Source of the DNA: Adiantum capillus-veneris
Lineage: Eukaryota; Streptophyta; Polypodiopsida; Polypodiales; Pteridaceae
Reading direction: 5' to 3'
Length of the DNA stretch: 64,000 nt
Assembly: GCA_014529385.2 (NCBI GenBank)
Contig: CM043967.1
Location: 5,347,001-5,411,000 of the forward strand
Part shown: positions 43,121 through 58,712 of the stretch, piece after piece
Layout of the letters: the number at the start of each line of letters is the position of its first letter
Position numbering within the stretch: the first letter of the stretch is position 1
Notes under the pieces: generated by a model
Told to the model about the DNA's origin: nothing
The model's input: only the letters and a program-made list of their open reading frames with translations
Databases searched by the model: none
Translations under genes and position numbers: made by a program

Positions 43121-44842
43121 TTGGTGCCAGATATGGTGGGTGACAAGCCCAATACAGATGCGAGTGAGTTATGTAGGGCATGGGGTAAAGTTTGGGATCA
43201 GACGACACTCATCTTCTTTGATCCAGGTGCCAAAGCAAATTTTATCTCACCAGAGTTAGCTATGAAGGTGGGCATCAGAGCTGAAGAGATGGGGTACACG
43301 ACACAGGCAGGGTTGGCATGTCCTAGCCACTTAGAGTGTGTTACTCCCATTATTGGAAAGCTGCGTCTGCATATTCAGTCGTATGTGGACACAAAAGAGT
43401 TCTATATCATGCCATTGGAAGGGTGTGATACGCTACTTGGAATTCCGTGGATGTTCAGAGTGCATAGCTTGCTGGATAAGACGATCACCCTTCAACATAG
43501 GGGCAAAACTCATGTTTTGGATGTAAAGCTCAAAGGGGAGTCTGTCCCTATTATATCTGCTTCTGCTATCACTTCTGTAATAAAGAATCATCTTTCTGTG
43601 TACTTGATTTTTGCACGTGATGTCTCAGATAATTGTCAATCAAATTTATCTGTGTTCGATAAAGAAAGGTCAGCATTTTTGCAAAAGTTTAGTGACTGTT
43701 TTTCTGATTCATTACCATCGCAATTGCCGCCAGAGAGACCTGAGGACTATCGGATAGATTTGGTGCCAGGGTGTAGCCCACCAAATAGACCTCCCTAAAG
43801 GGTTAGCGCGGCGTAGCAGAAAGAGATTATGGGCCAGGTTGAGGAGTTATTAGAGAAGGGGCTGATTCAGTCTAGTTCTTCACCCTTTTGCTACCTAGTG
43901 CAGAAAAAGGATGCCTCATCGCGCATGTGTATTGATTACCGTGCGTTGAACAAGAATGCCATCAAGAATAGGTCTATTCCTAGGATTGATAATATTCTTG
44001 ATCGTTTAGAGGGTGCTGCAATTTTCAGTAGGATAGACCTTAAGAGTGGCTACCATAAGATTCGTATAAGGCCAGAGGATGTGCACAAGACTGCGTTTAA
44101 AAAGACATTTGGTCTTTATGAGTTTCTAGTGATGCCGTTTGGGCTAACAAATGCTCGTGCCACTTTCATCTGAATGATGGACCGGATTTTTCGCTCGCAT
44201 CAACAGTTTATTGGGACGTTCTTAGATGACATGATAGTCTATTCGAAGAATGAAGAGGAGCATAGGCAACACTTGACCATTGTGTTCGAAGAGCTGCACA
44301 GTCACAGGCTACTTGTCAATCCTAAGAAAAATGAATTCTTCCTGGAAGAGATCCACTTTCTTGGCCACATAGGCTCAAAGGATGGTGTCAGAATGGATCC
44401 CGCAAAGGTCGAAGCTATTAAGACATGGCTAGACTTGAAGATTGTGCACGATGTCAGAAGCTTCTTGGGATTGTGTTCCTACTATAAAAGGTTTATCAGG
44501 AATTTTGTAGAGATAGCATCACCTCTTCACGCTTTGCAAAAGAAAGAGGTCACTTTCAGATGGACCCAAAAAGAGATTTCAGCTTTTAGTCTATTAAAGG
44601 AAAAGTTGACTTCTGATCCAATAATTGTTTTGCCAGATCTCAGAAAGTCATTTGTGGTCCAGTGTGACGTGTGTGGCAGTAGCATCGGAGCAGTGCTAAT
44701 GCAAGATGGACGGGTAGTAGCTTATGAAAGCCGAATTTTGCAAGGGCGAGAGAAGACTATGCAAGTCTATGAGAAAGAGCTCTTGGCCGTGATTCATGCG
44801 CTTTCTAGCTGGAAGCACTACCTTTTAGGTGCTGATCTTGTT
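43121..44842 (+). pseudogene. Gypsy S protease, reverse transcriptase and RNase H start
   Basis: Protease: LIFFDPGAKANFISPELAMK and CDTLLGIPWMFR. Then RT in two frames separated by a stop at 44171: [54 protein letters not shown] and the active site FLDDMIVYSKNEEEH near 44225. RNase H starts FVVQCDVCGSSIGAVLMQDG and reaches YEKELLAVIHALSSWKHYLL before the sequence switches to copia gag at about 44843. Integrase is missing. Most of the pol frame is open, so decay is modest. Confidence 0.88.
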
Positions 44843-47800
44843 GTTCCCTTGTGCAGACTGTTTTTGATGCCTTACCAGATTCCTACCAGACTTTTGCTAG
44901 TACTTGGAGACTGATGACCCAAGGAAATCCTGAAGTTGTCAAGTTTGATGCATTATGCACATTGCTGTTGCAAGAGTCACTTTCTAGAAAAAACAGGACT
45001 AGGCAGCGTGTAGTTGAACAGGCCTTTATTGCTTCTCAAAGAAAGGGTGGTAACAGTAATGCAGCCACTGCGAGCGGCAACAATTATGTTCCTAATGCTT
45101 CTGCTCGCAGTACTTCGTCTGGCAATTCTGGTGATAAGGGCAAAAAGAAGATGCGTTGCCATTATTGTAAAGCCAATGATCACTTGATCAAGTCGTGTCC
45201 TAAGTTGAAGGCCAAAGAGGCTAAGAAGAAAGAGGGTGGTTCCATTGCAAATGCTGGTTCCACTACAAATGCAGCCATTGTTGAGTCTTCTGTGAAAGGA
45301 GACTGTGTTGCTGATGTTGATGCAGAATGGGCTTTTAGCACAGAGTGCACTTACAATCCTGCTGTCCATGATGCATGCTTGTCAGTTGCTGCAGATTCAC
45401 ATGTGTGGTATTTCGACAGTGGTGCTACAAAGCACATTACCTCACATCGTGAATTGTTTACCTCTCTCGAGTCTGTCCCTCATGGGAATTCAGTCACTTG
45501 TGCCAACAACGCCTCTTATCCAGTTCAGGGAGTTGGAAAGATTGTGCTCACTGTTGCTAATGGCAGTTCCTTCACACTTGTTGATGCACTTTATGTACCT
45601 GGGATCAAGAAGAATCTCTTGTCTGTATCCGCACTTGCTAGACTTGTACTTGTAGTCAAATTTGTGGATGACAGATGTACAGTTCATGATCTCAGTTTTG
45701 GTGATGAAATTGTTGCATCTGGGATTTTGTGCCGTGGGTTGTATAAGCTCACTTTTTATGACAAGTGTGGACAAAATTTTGCAAATGCTGTTGCAGATTC
45801 AAGGGCTATTTCAGATGCAAAACTTTGGCATGTACGTTTTGGTCATCTGAATTTTGCCAGTTTGCTGCGTTTGCAGAAATCTGATATGGTTGCTTCTTTG
45901 CCGCCTCTTGAAGCACCTGTCAAACATGTTTGTGAAGGCTGTATTTTGGGTAAGATGCAGCGTTCTAAATTTCCAAAGGATGGATCAGTTCGGGCCACAT
46001 GCAGGTTGCAGCTTGTGCATAGTGATGTTTGTGGGCCCATGCAAACTCCGTCCTTGGGAAATTACCTGTACTTCGTGACATTCATTGATGATTACTCCAG
46101 GCATGCATGGGTATTTCCGCTTAAAGCGAAGTCCGAAGTTTTTATGTGCTTCAAACAATTTCTGGCTATGGCTGAAAATGTCTCGAAATGTACTATGGGC
46201 ACCCTCCGTTCTGATCGAGGGGGGGAGTATATGTCTCATGAATTTAATGCATTTCTGGCTAGTCGTGGGATAAAACACCAATATACAATGCCTTATACGC
46301 CTCAACAAAATGGTGTTGCTGAGAGGAAAAACAGGTCACTGACGGAAATGGCACGATGTATGGTCAAAAGTCAAGCTTTACCGCATTCTTTTTGGCTTGA
46401 GGCCATCATGTGTGCCACTTATGTACTTAACAGGTGTCCTACGAAAGCTTTGCAGTCTATTACTCCATATGAAGCATGGCATGATAGAAAGCCTTCTATT
46501 GAGCACATGCGTGTTTTTGGCTGTTTGGCATATGCTTTGGTGACACAAGTGCAGCGCAGAAAATTAGATGATAAGGCTGTCAAATGTATTTTTGTTGGTT
46601 ATAGTGCTAAAAGCAAAGGTTATAGGTTGTATCATCCGCAAACAAAACTTATTCTGGTTTCTCGGGATGTAGTGTTTGTGGAAGATTCTGTTCAGCCCTT
46701 GCTGTCATGTACTAGAGACAGTAATGTAAGCTCACAGGACATTTATGACACTTTGTTGCCTCTTTTCAGTGGTGGAAATACGAATGTAAGTTCCAATGAG
46801 GCAAATGTACAGCCTATGGGGGTTTCTGAAAATGTTTTAGATCAGCCTATTACTGATGCAGGTGTACATGATGTACTTGATGAGGAAAGGGCTGAAAATG
46901 AGCAGGCTAGAGGTATGCCAAAATGGCTGGTGCACACTTTGCGTGACAGTAAATTGGATGCACCTTTGACTAGTCGTACTCGTTCAGGCTCTCGCCATGC
47001 ATCTTATGCAGCAGATTGTTATGCTTTGGCTGTGTCTAGCTTACATGATGTTGAGGAGCCTCTGTCTTTTGATGAAGCACAAAATTCAGAAAATTGGATG
47101 GCTGCCATGCAATCAGAATATGATGCACTTATAGAGAATGACACATGGACTTTATGTGATTTGCCTCCTGGCAAAAAGGCCATTGGTACAAAGTGGGTTT
47201 ACAAGTTGAAACGCAAGCCGGATGGTGAGATCGATCGCCATAAGGCTTGACTTGTTGCAAAGGGTTATGCACAGCAAAAAGGCATAGATTATGAAGAAAC
47301 TTTTGATCCCACTTGTCGTATGACTACTGTGCGTTTTCTATGTGCATTGGCAGCTCATTTTGGTTGGGATGTACATAATCAGACATTGTTACTGCTTTCT
47401 TGAATGGTGACATATTTGAGGAAGTTTATGTAACGCAGCCTCGCGGTTTTGTCATAAAAGGATAAGAGGACAAAGTGTGCAAATGTAACAAGGCTTTGTA
47501 TGGGTTGAAGCAATCTCCTCGTGCTTGGTATGAGAAAGCTGACACTCATTTGGTCAAACAAGGCTTTCGTAACAGTCCAACAGAAAGCACATTGTATGTA
47601 AAGCGTAAGGGTGATGTATTTCTCATCGTGGTTCTTTATGTTGATGATTTGTTGATCACTAGACCAAATGAGAGACATATTGCTGAATGTAAGGCTGATT
47701 TGAATGCTACTTTCAAGATGAAAGATTTGGGGCTGTTGCATCATTACTTGGGTATACATTTTAAGCAGTGTGATGGTGGTATTGCCTTGTGTCAGAAAAG

Positions 47801-48173
47801 TTACATAGGACATTGCTATGTAAGTTTGGACTTGAGGATTGCAAACCTATTGCCACTCCCATGGAAACAGGTTTGAAGTTGAGTCTACATGATGCTGGCG
47901 ATCCTGCTGATGTCACTCTTTACCAAACTGCTGTTGGCTGCCTCATTTATGTATGCAACACGAGGCCGGATATTCAGTTTGCAGTCTCACAGGTCAGCAG
48001 ATTTATTCATAGCCCAGGGTCTAAGCATTGGCAGGCTATCAAGAGGATTTTCCGCTACCTTAGTGGCACTTTATATCTTGGCTTGTTTTATCCCAAGGGG
48101 GGATCATTGCCGCCAGACTTACATGCTTTTTCGGACTCAGATTGGGCTGGTTGTTTTGACACGCGAGTGTCTT
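44843..48173 (+). pseudogene. Copia C2 gag-pol, 5'-truncated, fused to gypsy S
   Basis: Starts in gag (QTVFDALPDSYQTFASTWRL) without LTR or primer site. Zinc knuckle CHYCKANDHLIKSC at about 45160; protease YFDSGATKHITSHREL near 45410; integrase HSDVCGPMQTPSLGNYLYF near 46018, LRSDRGGEYMSHEF near 46207, NGVAERKNRSLTEMARC near 46311; RT begins KWVYKLKRKPDGEIDRHKA. A stop at 47248-47250 (TGA where C1 has CGA, Arg), another at 47463 and small indels near 47380 and 47809 break RT. YVDDLLITRPNERHI near 47640 shows the active site. The RNase H text stops at GCFDTRVS and jumps into the LTR, removing over 500 bases seen in C1. Confidence 0.9.
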
Positions 48174-48374
48174 GTGTGTGAACACACTAGGACCACCGAG
48201 GCATTTTTTCCCTCTTTAGGAGGTTTTTTCCCCCGTGCATTGTATATACGCCCATCACTCTAGGGCTATCTATCTTTCCATTGCACACTAAGTAACACAC
48301 TCTCTATTGTGTGCCTTGAGCTTCCTTTGTCTTCTCCAAGCTGTGTGTGTTTCTCTGCAACCCTAATTCCAACA
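48174..48374 (+). repeat. 3' LTR of copia C2, missing its first 25-30 bases
   Basis: Matches the C1 LTR (4911-5137) from TGTGTGAACACACTAGGACC to CCTAATTCCAACA. It then abuts LINE B at ATAGCCTCC. Confidence 0.88.
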
Positions 48375-51700
<3,326 letters not shown>

Positions 51701-51720
51701 CTCTTGAAGCCGGCCTGAGG

Positions 51721-53072
<1,352 letters not shown>

Positions 53073-53084
53073 CCAGGGGGATCT
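53073..53084 (+). promoter_or_regulatory. Polypurine tract preceding LTR P
   Basis: CCAGGGGGATCT lies directly before TGTCACGTGCGC. It indicates that LTR P is the 3' LTR of an element to the left. Confidence 0.6.
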
Positions 53085-53115
53085 TGTCACGTGCGCTCTT
53101 CACTTGCGCCATGTG
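53085..53115 (+). repeat. LTR P, left piece (interrupted by copia I)
   Basis: TGTCACGTGCGCTCTTCACT and on to GCCATGTG, matching the start of LTR Q at 58713. It continues at 58503 after the copia element. Confidence 0.7.
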
Positions 53116-53400
53116 TGTTAGGGAATAAAGGCCTAAGTGCCTTGTACTTATTAACTTATAAGTTAAAAGACTTATAAGTGAGGGGGCCCAAGTGTGAACG
53201 GCCCCCTAGTCACTTACTCATATACTCAAAGGTCAAGCCCAAATTGGGACAATCGTGACTTTCCCAGATTTCTACGAGCTCTCTCTCTCTCTCTCTCTCT
53301 CACGTATATTTCTGCGTGTGCTTCTTCAACGCCTCTCTCCTCTTCTCCTTCACTCTCATTGCATAGGACAGCAGTGGGCTCTCTCTCCTGCTCCCCCACA
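53116..53400 (+). repeat. 5' LTR of copia I
   Basis: 285 bases from TGTTAGGGAATAAAGGCC to GCTCCCCCACA. It includes the inverted repeat TTAACTTATAAGTTAA near 53152 and a (CT)n tract at 53280-53300. Confidence 0.95.
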
Positions 53401-53402
53401 CA

Positions 53403-53414
53403 TGGTATCAGAGC
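53403..53414 (+). promoter_or_regulatory. Primer binding site of copia I (tRNA-iMet)
   Basis: TGGTATCAGAGC, canonical, two bases after the LTR. Confidence 0.93.
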
Positions 53415-53957
53415 TTTAGGGTTTCCAAGAGAGCCATCTTCGCAACACAGATCAGAATTCTGTTCTTGCTCGCTGCGGGAAGGATATTCAACCGTTTTCG
53501 ATCAACTCTGTCGCGAAGGGATCCTCTCACCGTGTAGAATCGACCTCCGGTGACAGTTTCCCCAAAATTAGGGTTTCAAAAACTAGCGAACAGCAGCCTA
53601 TTTCTGCTGAAATTGACCAATTTCGGGGTCAATTTGATGCAATTTCATTAGGGCAAGTCTCACAGGTCAATCTTACAGGTGTTTCCACCAACGAGGTTCT
53701 GAAAATTCAGCAAAACAGGTGTTTACAGGTCTGATTTTTGCCCTAAAACAGGGAATTTCAGCAAGCAAATGATGTATACACCTTGTGGAAACCTTTGGTA
53801 AGGGTTTGGCAGTGAATGTACGCCGTTTTGGGGTGATTTCGCGTGAAATTTGCTCGCTGTTTTTCTGTAACAGCAAGCTGTTTTTTTTGCCCGATTGCGC
53901 ACATTTGGGCGTGTTTAGGTCGGCAAAACAGGGTTTCAGTGTTTGCAATCACTCAGA

Positions 53958-56900
53958 ATGGCTTCTAGCAGTGAAAGTGGCAATTTGTTGCACATTCGCA
54001 AGCTTGAAGGTGCCCATAACTTTGCTATATGGAAGAAGCAATGTTATAATGTGATGTTGCAGAAGAAACAGGCGAAACCTATTAAGTTACAGGGTGTGAA
54101 ACCGGTTGATATGGAGGTTGAAGAATGGGAAGAAGTGGACGAGTTGGCTCGCTCCACGATCATGCTTTCGGTGTCTGATAATTTACTCTTCAATGTAGAG
54201 AATGAGCAGACAGCATGGGGCATGTGGAAGCGTTTAGACGAGTTGTATGCACAGCAGAGTGCTGCCAGTAAAGTGTATTGGCTTAAGAAGCTTATGGATC
54301 TCCGCATGAAGGAGGGCACGCACATGTCAGTGCACCTCAATGAATTCAATTCTATTTTCAGCCAACTGACAGAGCTGAAATTCACGATTGATGAGGAGTT
54401 CAAAGCTACTTTTCTGCTATGCACATTGCCCGAGAGTTGGGATGTATTCCGGACAGCTCTTAGTAACTCAAGTGCGTCACTTAAGTATGCAGATGTAGAG
54501 AGTTCTCTCTTGATGGAAGAGATGAACAGGAAGAACACCACAGGTGGGTCTTCTAATGCATTGCACTTGAGAGGCAGGTCTCAACAGAGGGAGAAATCTG
54601 ATAGTAAGGACAGGGCACGCAGCAAATCTCGTAGGAAAGATGTTGTGTGTCATCATTGTGGAAAGAAAGGGCATTATAAACGAGAATGCTATGAGTGGAA
54701 GAAAGAGAAGAACAAGGGTGCTGAAACTGATGTAAAGGACAAGGGAAATGCCAAGAAGAGCACTGTGTTGATTGAGGAAATCAATGTTGCTAGTAGTTGT
54801 GACAGTGACAGCAGCACTGATGTACTCAATGCCTCTTCTGTGGATGCACATACCCTTGCTATGGGTTCTGATGTGGACATGCATACTTGGATTCTTGATT
54901 CAGGTGCCTCCTTCCATGTAACACCTCATAGGGATTGGTTTACACAGTACTCAGGTGAGGTGCAGGGCACTGTTTATTTGGGAGACAACTATGCATGTGA
55001 CATTGCAGGTATTGGCAGTGTCCAGTTTTCCTTTGCTGATGGTATGACTTTTGTTTTGCACAAAGTGCGCCATGTGCCACAACTCAAGAAGAGTTTGATT
55101 AGTACAGGGCAGCTAGATGATGCAGGCTATCACACCACTTTTGGTGATAGCAAGTGGAAAATTTGTAAAGGGGCCCGGATTGTAGCCAAGGGTTGTAAAT
55201 CGGACACTTTGTATCCTTTGCATGTATCTAGTGTGCGTGACCATGTTGTCGCCGTAACCGAGCAGCCAAGTGTTTCTTTGTGGCATGGCCGGTTGGGACA
55301 CATGAGTAAAAGAGGAATGGAAACTCTGTCTCGTTGTGGTTATTTGCCGTGTTTGAGGTATGCTGATTTTTCTCATTGTGAGCACTGTATTTATGGTAAG
55401 CACAGTCAAACACCGCACAAAAGGTCTCTTTCTTTGAAGTCTGACAGGTTAGACTTAGTGCATTCCGATGTATGTGAAATGCCACAGTTGTCCTTAGGGG
55501 GAAAGAAATATTTTGTCTTGTTTATCGATGATGCTACACGTAAGGTGTGGGTGTATCCAATACGTGCTAAAAGCGATGTTTTGGATACTTTCAAGAAGTT
55601 TCTTGCGTTTGTTGAGAATCAAACTGACAAGAAGCTTAGGTCTTTGCGCTCAGACAATGGGGGGGAGTATGTATCAAAAGCATTTATTGACTTTTGTGCT
55701 ACTAAAGGTATTAAAAGAGAGCTCACGGCTCCTTTTAATCCCTCTCAGAATGGAGTTGCAGAGAGGTTGAACCGGACTATCCAAGAGAAAGTTCGAAGTA
55801 TGCTGTCACATGCTGCATTACCTCATGGTTTTTGGGCAGAAGCTGTGCAAACAGCTATTCACTTGATTAATCGCTCACCTAGCAAGGCTTTGGGTGGAAA
55901 GGTGCCTGAGGAGGTGTGGTCTGGCAAGCCACCCTCATATGCACATTTAAGAGTGTTTGGTTGTGAGGCCTATGTTCACATCCGGAGTGAACTGCGCACC
56001 AAACTAGAACCAAAGTCTCATAAATGCATTTTCCTAGGATATGGTGAGGATGGTGAAATGGGGTATAGATTATGGGATCCCGCATTACGGAAAATCATAC
56101 GCAGCAATGATGTCATCTTCAATGAGAATTGCATGCACAAACAGCCCACAAAGGTCGAGGAAGTGCGCCGGGTTGTTTTTCGTGAAGATGTTACATATGG
56201 ACAGCCAAGAAGGCCCAATGTTCAGCAGCCTTTACATGCTGAAAATGGTGCTGAAAATCAGCCATTAGCTGCTGAAAATCAGCCCCAACAAGTTGCCATT
56301 GATGCACCACAAATAGGGGAACATGTTGATGCTCCTAGACCGCCCGTTGTTGCGATGCAACCGGCTGAACAGCCTGCTGTTTTTGATGGTTTACAGGCTG
56401 AAAATCCACCTGTTATGGATCATTGGGTGCGTAGGTCTACTCGGGTGACAAGGCCCCCCGATAGATATGAACCGTCTTTGGACTATGTCATGCTTACTGA
56501 TTGTGGTGAGCCGTCTTGCTATAAAGAGGCTATGCAACGGGAAGACAGTAAGAAATGGTTCAAAGCAATGGTTTCGGAAATGCAGTCTTTGGAGAAAAAC
56601 CATACATGGGACTTGGTTGATTTGCCTAAAGGGCATAAGGCTCTGCCATGTAAATGGGTTTACAAGACCAAGGTCACATCTGATGCTTCTTCTAAGTACA
56701 AGGCACGTTTGGTTGCTAAAGGGTACAAGCAAAAGCATGGTGTGGATTTTGATGAGATTTTTTCTCCTGTTGTAAAGCTTGCCACATTACGTCTTGTTTT
56801 AGGCCTGGTTGCTTCTGAAGATATGGAGTTAAAGCAAATGGATGTCAAAACAGCGTTTTTGCATGGCGATTTGCTTGAGATGATCTATATGATGCAGCCA

Positions 56901-58058
56901 GAAGGTTTTGTGTCAAAGGGGCAAGAGAAGAAAGTATGTAGACTCTTGAAGAGCTTGTATGGTTTGAAACAGTCTCCCCGTGCATGGTATCACAAGTTTG
57001 ATACATTCATGAGGTCTCAAGGATACAAAAGAAGTAATTCTGATCACTGTTTGTATATCAAAACGGCAAGTGATGCATCTCGTCTATTGCTGATTTTGTA
57101 TGTTGATGACATGCTTATTGCGGGTAAAAATGTCACGGAGTTGGATGCATTACAGCAAAGCTTAAAGAATCGCTTTGACATGAAGGATCTTGGTGATGCT
57201 AATCATATTTTGGGCATGCGTATCTCTCGAGATAGACCTAACAGGCGTCTGTATCTATCTCAACGAGATTATGTTAATAAGGTGCTACATCGTTTTCATA
57301 TGGATGGGGGAAAGGCACTTGGTACTCCGCTGCCTCCATATGTAAAACTGACTGCACATGACTGCCCAAACACAGATGATATGCGGGCTGAAATGGCCAA
57401 GTTTCCTTATGCATCAGCCGTTGGCAGTTTGATGTATGCTATGGTTGCTACACGTCCGGACATTGCATTTGCGGTGGGAGTAGTAAGCAGGTACATGAGC
57501 AATCCTGGCAAAAAGAATTGGGAAGCAGTGAAGTGTATCTTGAGATACTTGAAAGGCACTAAAGACTTGTGCATTTGTTTTGGGAAGAGTGAGACATCTG
57601 TGCATGGCTTTACAGATGCAGATTTTGTTGGACATCCAGATTGCAGGAAGTCTACCTCTGGATATGTGTTTACATTCACAGGAGGTGCAGTTTCTTGGAT
57701 TTCTAGACTGCAAAAATGTGTTGCTTTGTCTACCACTGAGGCTGAGTATGTGGCTGCCACTGAGGCATGCAAAGAAGCTTTGTGGCTCATGCGTTTGGTA
57801 GAAGAGCTTGGCATTAAGTCACCGGTTCCTGTGCTACACTGTGATAGTCAGAGTGCTATTATGCTTGCAAGGAATCCTGTTTTTCATGCCAAGACAAAGC
57901 ACATAGAGGTGAAGTATCATTTTATCAGGAGTGTGCTTGATGACAAGAGCATTACACTTGTCAAGGTGCACACAGATGACAATCCTGCAGATCTTTTGAC
58001 CAAGAGTCTTCCAGCAGAGCGGTTTGCATATTGCCGTCAGATGATGGGTGTTGGATGA
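53958..58058 (+). CDS. Copia I gag-pol polyprotein, 1366 aa, intact
   Basis: Start ATG 53958 was chosen because gag homology (MASSSESGNLLHIRKLEGAH) begins there. Domains in order: gag, residues 1-200; CCHC knuckle CHHCGKKGHYKREC near 230; protease WILDSGASFHVT near 311; GAG-pre-integrase LWHGRLGHMSKRGMETL near 440; integrase with D in LVHSDVCEM near 503, D in LRSDNGGEYVS near 565 and E in NGVAERLNRT near 600; reverse transcriptase from KWVYKTKV near 893 with the active site YVDDMLIAGK near 1048; RNase H with FTDADFVGH near 1217, STTEAEYVAAT near 1255 and LHCDSQSAI near 1294. All catalytic residues are present and there is no stop or frameshift. The polyprotein would be cut by its protease to make the particle, cDNA and integration complex. 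It could be active, though expression is not shown. Confidence 0.95.
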   Translation: MASSSESGNLLHIRKLEGAHNFAIWKKQCYNVMLQKKQAKPIKLQGVKPVDMEVEEWEEVDELARSTIMLSVSDNLLFNVENEQTAWGMWKRLDELYAQQSAASKVYWLKKLMDLRMKEGTHMSVHLNEFNSIFSQLTELKFTIDEEFKATFLLCTLPESWDVFRTALSNSSASLKYADVESSLLMEEMNRKNTTGGSSNALHLRGRSQQREKSDSKDRARSKSRRKDVVCHHCGKKGHYKRECYEWKKEKNKGAETDVKDKGNAKKSTVLIEEINVASSCDSDSSTDVLNASSVDAHTLAMGSDVDMHTWILDSGASFHVTPHRDWFTQYSGEVQGTVYLGDNYACDIAGIGSVQFSFADGMTFVLHKVRHVPQLKKSLISTGQLDDAGYHTTFGDSKWKICKGARIVAKGCKSDTLYPLHVSSVRDHVVAVTEQPSVSLWHGRLGHMSKRGMETLSRCGYLPCLRYADFSHCEHCIYGKHSQTPHKRSLSLKSDRLDLVHSDVCEMPQLSLGGKKYFVLFIDDATRKVWVYPIRAKSDVLDTFKKFLAFVENQTDKKLRSLRSDNGGEYVSKAFIDFCATKGIKRELTAPFNPSQNGVAERLNRTIQEKVRSMLSHAALPHGFWAEAVQTAIHLINRSPSKALGGKVPEEVWSGKPPSYAHLRVFGCEAYVHIRSELRTKLEPKSHKCIFLGYGEDGEMGYRLWDPALRKIIRSNDVIFNENCMHKQPTKVEEVRRVVFREDVTYGQPRRPNVQQPLHAENGAENQPLAAENQPQQVAIDAPQIGEHVDAPRPPVVAMQPAEQPAVFDGLQAENPPVMDHWVRRSTRVTRPPDRYEPSLDYVMLTDCGEPSCYKEAMQREDSKKWFKAMVSEMQSLEKNHTWDLVDLPKGHKALPCKWVYKTKVTSDASSKYKARLVAKGYKQKHGVDFDEIFSPVVKLATLRLVLGLVASEDMELKQMDVKTAFLHGDLLEMIYMMQPEGFVSKGQEKKVCRLLKSLYGLKQSPRAWYHKFDTFMRSQGYKRSNSDHCLYIKTASDASRLLLILYVDDMLIAGKNVTELDALQQSLKNRFDMKDLGDANHILGMRISRDRPNRRLYLSQRDYVNKVLHRFHMDGGKALGTPLPPYVKLTAHDCPNTDDMRAEMAKFPYASAVGSLMYAMVATRPDIAFAVGVVSRYMSNPGKKNWEAVKCILRYLKGTKDLCICFGKSETSVHGFTDADFVGHPDCRKSTSGYVFTFTGGAVSWISRLQKCVALSTTEAEYVAATEACKEALWLMRLVEELGIKSPVPVLHCDSQSAIMLARNPVFHAKTKHIEVKYHFIRSVLDDKSITLVKVHTDDNPADLLTKSLPAERFAYCRQMMGVG

Positions 58059-58127
58059 GTAAGTGCATGATCAGCTGATGTATCATAGTTAGCTGATTCT
58101 TTAATCTCCCAAGGTACATTGCCTTTA

Positions 58128-58137
58128 GGTGGGAGGT
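58128..58137 (+). promoter_or_regulatory. Polypurine tract of copia I
   Basis: AGGTGGGAGGT runs into the LTR start TGTTAGGG. It is purine-rich with two T interruptions. Confidence 0.65.
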
Positions 58138-58298
58138 TGTTAGGGAATAAAGGCCTAAGTGCCTTGTACTTATTAACTTATAAGTTAAAAGACTTATAAG
58201 TGAGGGGGCCCAAGTGTGAATGGCCCCCTAGTCACTTACTCATATACTCAAAGGTCAAGCCCAAATTGGGACAATCGTGACTTTCCCAGATTTCTACG

Positions 58299-58359
<61 letters not shown>

Positions 58360-58502
58360 GTATATTTCTGCGTGTGCTTGGAGCCGTTTGTGGCTCGCAT
58401 ACGGTGTATTGGCACCGTATGCTTCTTCAGCGCCTCTCTCCTCTTCTCCTTCACTCTCATTGCATAGGACAGCAAGTGGGCTCTCTCTCCTGCTCCCCCA
58501 CA
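58138..58502 (+). repeat. 3' LTR of copia I, with expanded CT tract and a 45-base extra segment
   Basis: Same ends as the 5' LTR but 365 bases long. The CT tract runs 58301-58357. An extra segment at about 58376-58422 forms two adjacent hairpins, GAGCC/GGCTC and GCATACGGTG/CACCGTATGC. Confidence 0.95.
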
Positions 58503-58712
58503 ATGTGGACATGCTTTTGCCATGGTCTAGCATTAGTCATAGCCTAGCTTAGGACTGAGCCTAGCGCTTTGTGAGCCTCTAGCAAGACATGCATGCCATG
58601 ATCGGTTATAGTTGCATATCCTCTCTTGCACAATACAATCATTTCAGCATGAACATTTTCCAGAGCATAGAACCCCTTTTTCCAAAGAACACATTTTTCA
58701 CTTATTTATTGA
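58503..58712 (+). repeat. LTR P, right piece
   Basis: Continues LTR P after the duplicated atgtg. It parallels LTR Q (TGCCATGGTCTAG(C/G)ATTAG..., CAGAGCATAGAACCCC, ACACATTTTTCA(C/G)TTATTTATT). It stops at 58712 where LTR Q starts. Confidence 0.8.

Larger units (their letters stand above)
53116..58502 (+). mobile_element. Copia element I, intact and apparently young
   Basis: A complete 5.39 kb Ty1/copia element with two LTRs, tRNA-iMet primer site, purine-rich tract, one open gag-pol frame and a perfect 5-base target duplication atgtg (53111-53115 and 58503-58507). It is inserted in LTR P. Outside simple-repeat length and two indels, the LTRs differ by only about two substitutions, which implies recent insertion. 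It is only distantly related to copia C1-C3. Confidence 0.95.
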
